NCBI GenBank assembly: GCA_905479885.1 | Contig: CAJQOE010000026.1 | Coordinates: 1-7,406 of the forward strand | Length of the DNA stretch: 7,406 nt | Direction: 5' to 3' | From: an uncultured Rickettsiaceae bacterium | GTDB lineage: Bacteria > Pseudomonadota > Alphaproteobacteria > Rickettsiales > Rickettsiaceae | Shown here: piece after piece, positions 1 through 6,272 of the stretch | How positions within the stretch are numbered: the first letter of the stretch is position 1 | How the letters are laid out: each line of letters begins with the position of its first letter | The notes under the pieces: model-generated | The model's input: only the letters and a program-made list of their open reading frames with translations | What the model was told of the DNA's origin: nothing | Database searches by the model: none | Made by a program: the position numbers and the translations under genes

Positions 1-51
1 AAATATTTGTTGTTTTATTCATCACACTTAATTTTTTTCATAAAAATAAAC

Positions 52-89
52 TTGCTTATCAGAGCTTTCTAGGTAGATAATGTTATGCT
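52..89 (+). promoter_or_regulatory. Candidate promoter(s) for ompW and the downstream glycosyltransferase
   Basis: Two overlapping sigma70-like possibilities are visible. One is TTGCTT (52-57), an 18-bp spacer and GATAAT (76-81). The other is an extended -10, TGTTATGCT (81-89), without a good -35. Either would leave a 5' leader of about 60-70 nt before the ATG at 154. Matches to consensus are moderate and the DNA is AT-rich, so chance matches are likely. Nothing else is recognisable in 1-153. Confidence 0.25.
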
Positions 90-153
90 TTGTAGTTTAA
101 TATGACAACTTAAGCAAACAAACCTTACTTTAACTTATAGAGATATCAAAATT

Positions 154-861
154 ATGAAATATATACAAAATATTCTGGTAACCGTCATATTTTTAATGGC
201 AGGCGCTGCGTTTGCAAGTAATAACGATTATGATGCGGATTATTATGAAGATGAAGGCGCTTTGCTATTTAAAATTCGTGGGTTTTATGTAAATTCACCA
301 GCAAAGGTAAAAACTGCGCCAATTAATGGTACTGAAAAACCAGGAGATTTGGTACAAAATGGTTTTGGCTTTGATACGGCAACTACATATTTCTTTACAG
401 ATAATATTGCTACGGAGTTGTCTTTGGGGTTGGGTATGTTGAGAACTAAAGCCTCTGCTCTTAATAAAGCATCCATTGCCTACGGTAATGGTAGTGGCTC
501 TACTGGAAAAAAGAATGACATAATTTGGGTGCCATTAGCAGCTACTTTGCAATATCATATTGCACCATTTGGAGCTATTAGACCTTATATTGGTGGTGGT
601 TATCATGGTTCTTATTTATATACACGTTCAAAAGCGATCAAGGTTAGACCTGGTCATGGCGCAGTATTACAAGCTGGTGTAGATTTTATGGCAAAGGATG
701 ATACTTTTATTACATTTGATATCAGACAATATTTCTTAAAATCAAAAATGACATTTAAAAAAGGCTTTTTGTTTCCTAATAACGCAGCTGCAAGTGATGT
801 ATCTTCAAAGGTAGGTTACAATCCTTTAGTAATCTCATTAGGCGTTGGTTTTAAATTTTAA
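154..861 (+). CDS. ompW: OmpW family outer membrane beta-barrel protein
   Basis: Predicted 235-residue outer membrane protein. Residues 1-21 form a Sec signal peptide: K2, a hydrophobic core (ILVTVIFLMAG) and an AFA cleavage motif, giving a mature start at about S22. The mature part begins with an acidic stretch rich in D, E and Y, then alternates as expected for beta-strands. OmpW-like landmarks are a 'YFFTDNIATELSLG' strand, a proline-led strand with 'LQYHIAPFGAIRPYIGGG', and 'GVDFMAKDDTFITFDIRQYFLKSKMTF' just before the last hairpin. The chain ends in an aromatic residue (FKF), as BAM-assembled barrels do. Length fits the OmpW family, which forms small eight-stranded barrels with a hydrophobic channel. 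A weak AGAG Shine-Dalgarno lies about 11 nt before the ATG. The glycosyltransferase gene follows after 26 bp and is probably co-transcribed. The fold call is firm, but the transported substrate cannot be read from sequence. Confidence 0.82.
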   Translation: MKYIQNILVTVIFLMAGAAFASNNDYDADYYEDEGALLFKIRGFYVNSPAKVKTAPINGTEKPGDLVQNGFGFDTATTYFFTDNIATELSLGLGMLRTKASALNKASIAYGNGSGSTGKKNDIIWVPLAATLQYHIAPFGAIRPYIGGGYHGSYLYTRSKAIKVRPGHGAVLQAGVDFMAKDDTFITFDIRQYFLKSKMTFKKGFLFPNNAAASDVSSKVGYNPLVISLGVGFKF

Positions 862-887
862 ATTTATATTTTAGTAGTACTTAAGTT

Positions 888-2093
888 TTGTTGAAGAAAA
901 TTTTATTTTATGCATGTTTATGCATATTGCTTGTTATAGTCATAATAAAGGCTTTTGGTCTTGATAAAGAAGAGCGTTTTTTAAATTATTTAGCTCAATA
1001 TTATTTTGACGAGCAATATTATTTACAAGAATATCCAGATGTACAACATCTGGATATTTCGCCTTTTGAGCATTATGTGCAAATAGGTTGGAAAGAGGAT
1101 AAAAATCCTAATACATATTTTGATAATAAATTATATAGAAATTTATATTTAATTTATGATAATAAATATAAATTAAATCCTCTAGCGCATTATGTACGTT
1201 ATAAATTATCATTTAAGCACCGTGTTATTAATAGTAAGGAACTAAAGAAAATTCAGCTGCTAAAAAATCCTAAATATTATCTTTCATTGGCGGCAATTTT
1301 TCGTGATGAAGCTCCTTTTCTGAAAGAGTGGATAGAATTTTATAGACTTGTAGGGGTTGAGCATTTCTACCTTTATAATCACCTTAGCAAGGATGAGTAT
1401 TCTGAAGTTCTTGAACCATATATTAAGGAAGGAATTGTTGAGTTATACAACGTAACAGAAGAACCTAGTAATATACATGAGTGGAATAAAATCCAAACAC
1501 AAGCTTATTCTGCAGCGGCCAAATTATCGGCAGATCTAACAGAGTGGCTTATGATAGTTGATACTGATGAATTTTTGTTTCCTGTACAAGAAAAGAATTT
1601 GGCCAATGCACTAAAAAATTATGATGATTATGCCAGTGTATCGGTTAATTGGGAAATTTTTGGTAGCTCTGGTGTTCAAACAATACCACAAAATAAGCTT
1701 CTTATAGAAACTCTGTTGTATAAAGGGACAAATGACGTCCATGTTAAAACCATTGTAAAACCAAGATACGTAAAAACTATAGAAAACCCACATTACGCAG
1801 CATTAAAACCAGGATATGCCCAAGTAACAGAAAACTTTGAATATTTCTTGGGGCCTTTTGTACCAAAAGAAAGTCGTAATATTTTAAGGATCAATCATTA
1901 TTGGGCTAGAGATTTAGATTTTTTGCATGCAAGAAAAATAAATAGGGTACACGTCGTTGATAAACGATTAGATGCAGAAGAAATTAATAAAAAAATACAC
2001 GTAATAATAGATGCGGATAAGCATAATTCTCGGATCTATGATAATTCTATTTTAAAATATATTGATGAATTATGTAGTAGGGTATTTAATTAA
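888..2093 (+). CDS. Membrane-anchored GT92 / GT2_4-like glycosyltransferase
   Basis: A 401-residue protein starting at TTG; a second in-frame TTG follows at 891 and there is no clear Shine-Dalgarno, so the exact start is uncertain. Residues 5-24 form one hydrophobic segment, likely a membrane anchor. Residues 39-106 hold two copies of an 'FD..YYL..YPDV...P..HYV..G' type module, seen ahead of the catalytic domain in some bacterial glycosyltransferases. The catalytic region starts at about residue 130. It has 'FRDEAPFLKEWIEFY' (138-152), a DTDEF metal/nucleotide-sugar motif (D225, D227), NWEIFG (254-259), 'HVKTIVKP' (285-292), NPHY (300-303) and RINHYW (334-339). This order matches the GT92 (DUF23)/Glyco_tranf_2_4 group. 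Donor and acceptor are unknown, and a role in surface glycan assembly is inference. Its stop codon overlaps that of the convergent tsaB by 4 bp. A strong inverted repeat lies inside the coding sequence at 1030-1058. Confidence 0.75.
   Translation: MLKKILFYACLCILLVIVIIKAFGLDKEERFLNYLAQYYFDEQYYLQEYPDVQHLDISPFEHYVQIGWKEDKNPNTYFDNKLYRNLYLIYDNKYKLNPLAHYVRYKLSFKHRVINSKELKKIQLLKNPKYYLSLAAIFRDEAPFLKEWIEFYRLVGVEHFYLYNHLSKDEYSEVLEPYIKEGIVELYNVTEEPSNIHEWNKIQTQAYSAAAKLSADLTEWLMIVDTDEFLFPVQEKNLANALKNYDDYASVSVNWEIFGSSGVQTIPQNKLLIETLLYKGTNDVHVKTIVKPRYVKTIENPHYAALKPGYAQVTENFEYFLGPFVPKESRNILRINHYWARDLDFLHARKINRVHVVDKRLDAEEINKKIHVIIDADKHNSRIYDNSILKYIDELCSRVFN
1030..1058 (+). repeat. Perfect 13-bp inverted repeat inside the glycosyltransferase gene
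   Basis: Left arm 1030-1042 (AATATCCAGATGT), 3-nt loop ACA, right arm 1046-1058 (ACATCTGGATATT): 13 uninterrupted Watson-Crick pairs. It falls in codons for the first YPDV-type module, at about residues 48-57, near the 5' end of the reading frame. The hairpin could hinder translation or transcript elongation, or it may be a by-product of codon choice. No T-run follows, so it is not an intrinsic terminator. Confidence 0.8.
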
Positions 2094-2767
2094 CTTATTA
2101 ATTTAGGAATTATGGCATCTGGTGGTCTTATATATAGCGGTTCTATAGGTGCTATCTCTCCTTTGTTAATCTTGTCATCTGCGAGCCTAGCTATATGTAT
2201 TGCTCGAATTATAGGAAATCTTGGCAAGATGGTTAGATTAGCTAGATTTCTAAGTTCGTGATAAATAATAGGCACACCGCTACCTGTGCATATAACTTTA
2301 CCTTTTGTTTGTTTTAATAAATCTATGATATCTGCATTATTTATAAGTGCAGGCGTTGTTTTAGCACCATTTTGCATGTATTGCTGTACATAAACTTGAT
2401 TCCTGTAAGCGTTCAAGATAACAAACGCAGAGTCATGCTCTTTAATTTGCATTTGCATGCGATAATAGGCTGACTCAAAATTATTGATCGCCACGCCCTG
2501 CATATTGCTTGCGTATAATATGCCTTTAGCAACGGCCAGGCCTATTCTAATACCCGTAAAGCTTCCAGGGCCAACTGTGACTGCTAAATAATCCAAGTCT
2601 TTATACAGCTTGCCCGTGTTTTTCAAGGCGCGTTCAATTATTACCAACAAGCTTTCTGCTTGCATAGAGGGGCGCATTTCTTGCTCGAAGGATAGGATAT
2701 TTTGTCCTTCAGAAATTGCGACTGAGCAACTATTGCTAGAAACATCAAAACAAAGGATCTTGTGCAT
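2090..2767 (-). CDS. tsaB: tRNA threonylcarbamoyladenosine biosynthesis protein TsaB
   Basis: A 225-residue TsaB (YeaZ), close to the family's usual length of about 230. TsaB is the non-catalytic partner of TsaD in the complex with TsaE. That complex transfers threonylcarbamoyl from TC-AMP to A37 of ANN-decoding tRNAs in the cytoplasm. Evidence is the N-terminal ASKHA-fold start 'ILCFDVSSNSCSVAI' (4-18) and the family signature 'GPGSFTGIRIGL' (66-77), followed by 'AVAKGILY'. The C-terminal half is the diverged part typical of TsaB and lacks TsaD's metal-binding histidines. It is read divergently from prs across 78 bp and converges on the glycosyltransferase, with 4 bp of stop-codon overlap and therefore no terminator between them. 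TsaD and TsaE are not in this window. The gene looks intact. Confidence 0.93.
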   Translation of the reverse strand: MHKILCFDVSSNSCSVAISEGQNILSFEQEMRPSMQAESLLVIIERALKNTGKLYKDLDYLAVTVGPGSFTGIRIGLAVAKGILYASNMQGVAINNFESAYYRMQMQIKEHDSAFVILNAYRNQVYVQQYMQNGAKTTPALINNADIIDLLKQTKGKVICTGSGVPIIYHELRNLANLTILPRFPIIRAIHIARLADDKINKGEIAPIEPLYIRPPDAIIPKLIS

Positions 2768-2845
2768 AGTAATTGAATTATCTATTGTAATTAAGTTAGA
2801 GTATAAAACATATAGCGTAACTTTTGCATAATATATATAAAAACT
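2768..2845. promoter_or_regulatory. Divergent promoter region between tsaB and prs
   Basis: This 78-bp, very AT-rich spacer must contain the 5' signals of both genes. For tsaB the best -10 is TATACT on the minus strand (2805-2800), without a convincing -35. For prs a CATAAT (2827-2832) would give a very short leader. A TTGTAA (2785-2790) with CATATA (2809-2814) at 18-bp spacing is an alternative. No strong Shine-Dalgarno precedes the prs ATG. The exact elements are uncertain. Confidence 0.35.
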
Positions 2846-3736
2846 ATGAAAATAATCTCAGGATCAAGTAATCAGAATTTAGCAAAACGTATTTCTAAAA
2901 CAATTGGTATCGAGTTACTTAATACTAAAATTGATAATTTTGATGATGGTGAAATTAGAGTACAGGTATTTGATAATATCAGTAAGGAAGTAATAATAGT
3001 ACAATCAACAAGCACACCAGTGAATAATCATTTAATGGAATTATTACTGCTTGCCGATACAGCAAAACGCTCTGGTGCTTATAATATTGTGGCGATTATA
3101 CCATATTTTGGTTATAGCCGCCAGGATCGTTGCACCTATAAGCATGGGCCTATTTCAGCAAGTTTAGTAATCAAGATGTTAGAAGCTGCTGGTATTACTG
3201 AAATTATTACGCTTGATTTACATTCAAACCAATTAGAGGGAATGTTTAATATTCCAGTAAAAAATCTAAGTACAGAAAGTATATTTTTTCCATTATTAAA
3301 AAATAAAGAAAATATTATAGTAGTATCACCAGATATTGGTGGTATTGCTAGGGCCAGAAATTACAGTTCATTGCTCGGTAGTGATTTAGCCATAATTAAT
3401 AAAAGCCGAGATACTAATAATATTCCTTCGATGAGTGAAATTATTGGCAACGTTCAAGGCAAAAATTGTATCATTGTTGATGATATAGTTGATGGCGCAA
3501 GCACTCTGTGTATGGCTACCGAATTATTGTTGGCCAATGGGGCAGCTTCCGTGGAGGCAGTAGTGACGCATGCAGTGCTTTCTGGCAAAGCTATTCGCAA
3601 AATAGAACAGTCATCCATTAGACATATTTATATTTCTGATTCAATATATCATCAATATTTACCAGAGAAAATTAAAGTTCTAACGGTGCATGAATTGATT
3701 GGATCGATATATCAAATGCTTCCTGAGGGGGCATAA
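2846..3736 (+). CDS. prs: Ribose-phosphate pyrophosphokinase (PRPP synthetase)
   Basis: Makes PRPP from ribose 5-phosphate and ATP, feeding purine, pyrimidine, NAD, histidine and tryptophan pathways in the cytoplasm. At 296 residues it is somewhat shorter than the usual 310-320. Family landmarks are in order: FDDGEI (32-37), 'PYFGYSRQDR' (86-95, ATP-binding), DLHSNQ (124-129, with metal-binding H126), SPDIGG (161-166), the catalytic-loop K186-x-R188, and the PRPP-binding loop 'VDDIVDGAST' (211-220). The loop keeps both acidic residues and the final T, but has G-A-S where most family members have T/S-G/A-G; this is a mild deviation. The reading frame is intact. It converges on the rimB-like gene with no spacer, its TAA being followed directly by the other stop. 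An ATG start just after the AT-rich divergent spacer fits the conserved N-terminus. Confidence 0.93.
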   Translation: MKIISGSSNQNLAKRISKTIGIELLNTKIDNFDDGEIRVQVFDNISKEVIIVQSTSTPVNNHLMELLLLADTAKRSGAYNIVAIIPYFGYSRQDRCTYKHGPISASLVIKMLEAAGITEIITLDLHSNQLEGMFNIPVKNLSTESIFFPLLKNKENIIVVSPDIGGIARARNYSSLLGSDLAIINKSRDTNNIPSMSEIIGNVQGKNCIIVDDIVDGASTLCMATELLLANGAASVEAVVTHAVLSGKAIRKIEQSSIRHIYISDSIYHQYLPEKIKVLTVHELIGSIYQMLPEGA

Positions 3737-4222
3737 CTAAATATCGGCAGCTAGGATAATAGGTGTATATATAATTAAGGCTTGTTTTTTAGTAACTATG
3801 CCTTGGCAGTATGATTTCGCTGGATTTACTAATAATTTAGTCATTGCTTCGCGTCCCAAAAGCATACGATGATTCATTATATCGCGATTTGTAAGTGTAA
3901 TGTCAATATCCCATTGCATATGACCGATTTGTATTGGTGAGCGTATTACAATTCGTTCTTCACTATGACCATTTGAGCTTTTGATTGTACGCATATCAAT
4001 GATTTCAGCGCGTGTTCTTCGGCAAATAACATCATTTCTTTGTATTGGATGGATTATAAATTCAGCAAATTCCTTGCCGGCGTCTTTAACGATATTAATG
4101 TCATATGCATGCAAGGCAGATGTTTTTGCGCCAGTGTCAATTTTTACTTTAATTAAAGGGGTATTAAGCATTGGTAGTTTTGCCCATTCGCGCCATCCTA
4201 TGAGTAAAAGTTGTTCTTTCAT
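3737..4222 (-). CDS. rimB: RimB-like retropepsin-fold protease ('ATP-dependent zinc protease' family, COG4067/PF05618)
   Basis: A 161-residue member of the small protease family found beside rimK. The central signature is 'VKIDTGAKTSALHA' (26-39); D29-T-G is the retropepsin-like aspartate motif. It continues with 'RTRAEIIDMRTIKSSNGHSEER' (69-90) and ends with the hydrophobic LLGREAM (121-127), as in this family. The 'ATP-dependent zinc protease' name in databases is historical, and the motif looks like a clan AA aspartic peptidase. In Pseudomonas, RimB acts with RimK to control glutamylation of ribosomal protein S6; that role here is inferred from the shared operon. Its ATG overlaps the stop of the upstream hydrolase gene (ATGA, 4219-4222), so translation is probably coupled. 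A GAGG (4230-4233) sits 7 nt before the start. The final residues extend a little past the conserved core. Confidence 0.85.
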   Translation of the reverse strand: MKEQLLLIGWREWAKLPMLNTPLIKVKIDTGAKTSALHAYDINIVKDAGKEFAEFIIHPIQRNDVICRRTRAEIIDMRTIKSSNGHSEERIVIRSPIQIGHMQWDIDITLTNRDIMNHRMLLGREAMTKLLVNPAKSYCQGIVTKKQALIIYTPIILAADI

Positions 4223-5235
4223 TCTAGGGCCTCATCATGTTCGGCAATTTCTTCAGCCACTGCGCCGGTATCATCAAAAGTTGCTACATGGAATAAAGCA
4301 TCGCCATTATTTACTAAGGGCATCATGGTTATGCCTATGATAATCCCAGTATGGTTTGCTTTCACAAGATGCTTCTTGATCCCAAATGGACCGTAGATTA
4401 TAGCTATGACTTCACCTTCTTTAACGGTGTTACCAACTTTTTTCTTTGCATGCATGCTGCCGCTATGTGGAGCCCTAACCCAATGACTAGAGTTTGCACG
4501 AAATATTTCTCGTTCTTTAGAAAGTTTATTTTTTACTAGTGATGGGTCTAGCATTCCTATACTGCATAAAGTAGTAATAACACCATTTTCGGCAGAACGG
4601 ATTATTTTTTCGTCGTAACGTAGAGCCTCACCGCCTTCAAATAGTAATATTTTTATATTTTTATCTGCTGCCGCTTGGCGCAACGACCCATCTCGTACAT
4701 TGGAATTTAGAATCACTGGCACGCCAAACGCTTTAGCTAAAGCGTTAACTTCTGGATTATCCAAAACAGCTCTTATGTGTGGTAAATTATATCGATGTGC
4801 GCTACCAGTATGCAAATCAATACCATAATCACATTTCATCACTATTTCAGTCATGAATTTATAAGCGAGTTGACTAGCAAGTGATCCTTGTTTTGAACCA
4901 GGAAAGACCCGATTTAAGTCTCGACGGTCTGGTAAATAACGTACATTTCGGTTAAAGCCAAATACGTTTACTATTGGTACGGCAATTATAGTACCTTTAA
5001 TTTGAGCTAATAGTTTTTTCTGTGCTAATAGTCTGCGGATTACTTCAACACCATTTATTTCATCGCCGTGAATAGCTGCGGAAATAAATATTGTTGGACC
5101 ATCTTCTTGGCCTCTAATGACTTCAACTGGGATTGACATTTCAGTATGATCGAATAACTTAGCCACTTCTATTTCTAAGCGCTTTCGTTGTCCTGGTTTT
5201 ATGGTTACCCCTTCAATAATTAGCGTTTTTGTCAT
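4219..5235 (-). CDS. Succinylglutamate desuccinylase/aspartoacylase family zinc hydrolase
   Basis: A 338-residue AstE/AspA-family (PF04952, COG3608) metallohydrolase. These are carboxypeptidase-fold enzymes that remove acyl groups from amino acids such as aspartate or glutamate. Visible catalytic elements are HGDE (H56 and E59, zinc ligands), 'DLNRVFPG' (106-113, substrate-binding N/R), DLHTG (140-144, third zinc ligand H142), and FEGG with candidate catalytic E200. Residues 250-320 form the usual C-terminal beta domain ('VRAPHSGSMHAKKKVGNTVKEGEVIAII' type), resembling a lipoyl-like fold. The start is 8 nt after the rimK stop, and an AAAGGA Shine-Dalgarno lies within the last rimK codons. The downstream gene overlaps by 4 bp, making a coupled three-gene operon. 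The substrate is unknown. Processing of a glutamate-containing product linked to RimK is plausible from context but unproven. All key residues are present. Confidence 0.88.
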   Translation of the reverse strand: MTKTLIIEGVTIKPGQRKRLEIEVAKLFDHTEMSIPVEVIRGQEDGPTIFISAAIHGDEINGVEVIRRLLAQKKLLAQIKGTIIAVPIVNVFGFNRNVRYLPDRRDLNRVFPGSKQGSLASQLAYKFMTEIVMKCDYGIDLHTGSAHRYNLPHIRAVLDNPEVNALAKAFGVPVILNSNVRDGSLRQAAADKNIKILLFEGGEALRYDEKIIRSAENGVITTLCSIGMLDPSLVKNKLSKEREIFRANSSHWVRAPHSGSMHAKKKVGNTVKEGEVIAIIYGPFGIKKHLVKANHTGIIIGITMMPLVNNGDALFHVATFDDTGAVAEEIAEHDEALE

Positions 5236-5243
5236 AAAATATA

Positions 5244-5942
5244 TTATCCTTTCATGAATATTTTAGTTTTAGATTTTTTTATTATATCTTTTTCAATATA
5301 TTCTATAATGCTATTAGCAACATTTTTTCCTGTGGTTTTTTCTATGCCTTCAAGGCCAGGAGAAGAATTTACTTCAAGTACCAACGGCCCCCTATTAGAG
5401 CGAATTAAGTCAACACCAGCTACATTTAGACCTAAAACTTTGGCTGCTTTTACAGCCATCGCTCTTTCACTAGGTGTAATTTTTACCATTTCTGCATTAC
5501 CACCATTATGTAAGTTTGAACGAAACTCTCCTTCGGCTCCTTGTCTTTTCATTGCTGCTACTACTTTATCTCCTATAACAAAGCAACGAATGTCGCTACC
5601 AGCAGATTCTGCAATAAATTCTTGAACAAGGAAATCTGCATGCAAATCTAAAAACGCTCCAATCAAGCTTTCTGCTGCTTTTGTAGTTTCGGCAAGTAGG
5701 ACTCCTTTACCCTGGGTACTGTTTATAACTTTAACAATTAGAGGCGCGCCTCCAACAGATTTAATCAAATTTGTTGTTGCATTACCAGAGTGTGCATAAC
5801 TAGTTACTGGTATACCCACACGTTTCCTTGCTAATAATTGGTGAGCACGTAATTTATCTCTAGACCTTGTAATAGCCACTGAGCCATTTAATGTGTAAAC
5901 ACCAGCCACTTCAAACTGCCTTAATACTGCGCTTGCATACAT
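5244..5942 (-). CDS. rimK: Open C-terminal part of RimK (pre-ATP-grasp end and complete ATP-grasp domain)
   Basis: This is the longest intact frame of the split gene, 232 residues from an internal ATG that corresponds to residue 74 of full-length RimK. It holds the whole catalytic module: 'SVAITRSRDK' (21-30), the glycine-rich ATP-binding loop 'NSTQGKGV' (74-81), VQEFI (106-110), 'DIRCFVIGD' (117-125), and the metal/ATP-binding 'LVLEVNSSPGLEGIE' (187-201). The conserved N-terminal domain is missing, so an enzyme made only from this start would probably be impaired. The 16 residues just upstream in the same frame (KLEFDALIPRIGASVT) are still RimK-like, which shows that this ATG is not the natural start. 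It is the first gene of the operon, 8 nt before the AstE/AspA-like gene. Confidence 0.8.
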   Translation of the reverse strand: MYASAVLRQFEVAGVYTLNGSVAITRSRDKLRAHQLLARKRVGIPVTSYAHSGNATTNLIKSVGGAPLIVKVINSTQGKGVLLAETTKAAESLIGAFLDLHADFLVQEFIAESAGSDIRCFVIGDKVVAAMKRQGAEGEFRSNLHNGGNAEMVKITPSERAMAVKAAKVLGLNVAGVDLIRSNRGPLVLEVNSSPGLEGIEKTTGKNVANSIIEYIEKDIIKKSKTKIFMKG

Positions 5943-5983
5943 AGTTACTGATGCACCTATACGTGGAATTAGGGCATCAAACT

Positions 5984-6160
5984 CTAATTTTTTTGTATTT
6001 CTTTATGTTTATAATGAACATCCGGGGTAGTCGCGGTGATATTCATATAGCATTTTAGGGGGTTTACCACTGTTACTTCATGGCCTCTTTCTTGTGCAGC
6101 CTTAACCAGTTTTGTTGTAGAGTAGTTGGTAGCATTACGTGATAAAATTCCTATACGCAT
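5984..6160 (-). pseudogene. rimK: N-terminal fragment of RimK ending at the frameshift
   Basis: A 58-codon frame, too short for most gene callers, begins with the typical RimK start 'MRIGILSRNATNYSTTKL' and includes 'NPLKCYMNI' (33-41) and VHYK (48-51). It runs into TAG right after the A7 tract. It is the missing first domain of the downstream frame and has no likely function alone. Confidence 0.85.
5988..5994 (-). other. rimK: A7 homopolymer at the rimK frame break
   Basis: Seven T on the + strand are seven A in the rimK message, between the codons for ...EIQ and LEFD. Poly(A) runs of this length are known sites of RNA polymerase slippage in AT-rich endosymbionts, and they are also common sites of sequencing error. 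One extra A restores full-length RimK. Confidence 0.8.
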
Positions 6161-6191
6161 ATTATTTATTGTTTATTAAGCAAACGCAAAA

Positions 6192-6211
6192 CCACGTGGC
6201 TTGCCGCGTGG
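6192..6211 (+). repeat. Hairpin element copy 1 (CTTG loop)
   Basis: CCACGTGGCTTGCCGCGTGG folds into an 8-bp stem (6192-6199 with 6204-6211) closed by a CTTG loop. There is one T.G wobble (6197/6206), which is a wobble only if the + strand is the RNA. It is unusually GC-rich for this DNA and matches copy 2 at 6273-6292 in about 20 of 24 positions when flanking bases are included. It lies 32 bp upstream of the rimK ATG. Confidence 0.8.
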
Positions 6212-6221
6212 ATGTAGTAAA

Positions 6222-6265
6222 CCATGGTTACACATGGCAAACATAGTTTGTACTCGGCTCGCCGA
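6222..6265 (+). repeat. Small palindromes between the two CTTG hairpins
   Basis: Three short stems follow one another: CCATG/CATGG (6222-6226 with 6233-6237), CAAAC-ATA-GTTTG (6238-6250) and TCGGC-TC-GCCGA (6254-6265). The perfect 10-bp palindrome AACCATGGTT (6220-6229) overlaps the first. With the two flanking CTTG hairpins this makes about 100 bp of almost continuous foldable sequence. Confidence 0.55.
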
Positions 6266-6272
6266 CTTGATA

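Larger units (their letters stand above)
5244..6160 (-). pseudogene. rimK: rimK, S6:L-glutamate ligase, interrupted by a single-base frameshift
   Basis: Full-length rimK (about 305 residues once the frame is restored; E. coli RimK has 300) lies in two frames. The 5' part starts at the ATG at 6160 and reads MRIGILSRN...GHEVTVVNPLKCYMNI...VHYK before a TAG at 5986-5984. The downstream frame resumes at once with LEFDALIPRIGASVT and continues to the natural stop at 5246-5244. The join is an A7 run on the coding strand (5988-5994); eight As would restore the frame. Everything on both sides matches RimK in order, with no other disruption. RimK is an ATP-grasp ligase that adds glutamate to the C-terminus of ribosomal protein S6. 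Possibilities are a recent inactivation, rescue by polymerase slippage on the A run, or a sequencing error. The start is supported by the conserved RimK N-terminus, although no Shine-Dalgarno is visible. Confidence 0.85.

Noticed and set aside
285..476. Minus-strand open frame inside ompW
   Set aside because: It is antisense to a well-supported OmpW gene, has no Shine-Dalgarno and resembles no protein family.
1611..1793. Minus-strand open frame inside the glycosyltransferase
   Set aside because: It is a shadow of conserved catalytic-domain codons, and its composition is not protein-like.
2610..2831. Plus-strand open frame overlapping the tsaB start and the divergent spacer
   Set aside because: It is antisense to conserved TsaB residues including the GPGSFTG region's neighbourhood, and has no ribosome-binding site.
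3981..4539. Three overlapping plus-strand open frames opposite the RimB-like and AstE/AspA-like genes
   Set aside because: The minus-strand genes carry catalytic motifs across the same bases. These frames have no recognisable features.
5254..5625. 123-codon plus-strand frame opposite rimK
   Set aside because: It mirrors the RimK ATP-grasp domain, whose conservation explains the long open antisense frame.
5244..5942. Natural short RimK variant starting at the ATG at 5942
   Set aside because: RimK-like residues continue upstream of that ATG in the same frame up to the A7 run, and the missing N-terminus is present in the neighbouring frame.
6192..6211. Intrinsic terminator
   Set aside because: Neither CTTG hairpin is followed by a T-run on either strand at the required position.
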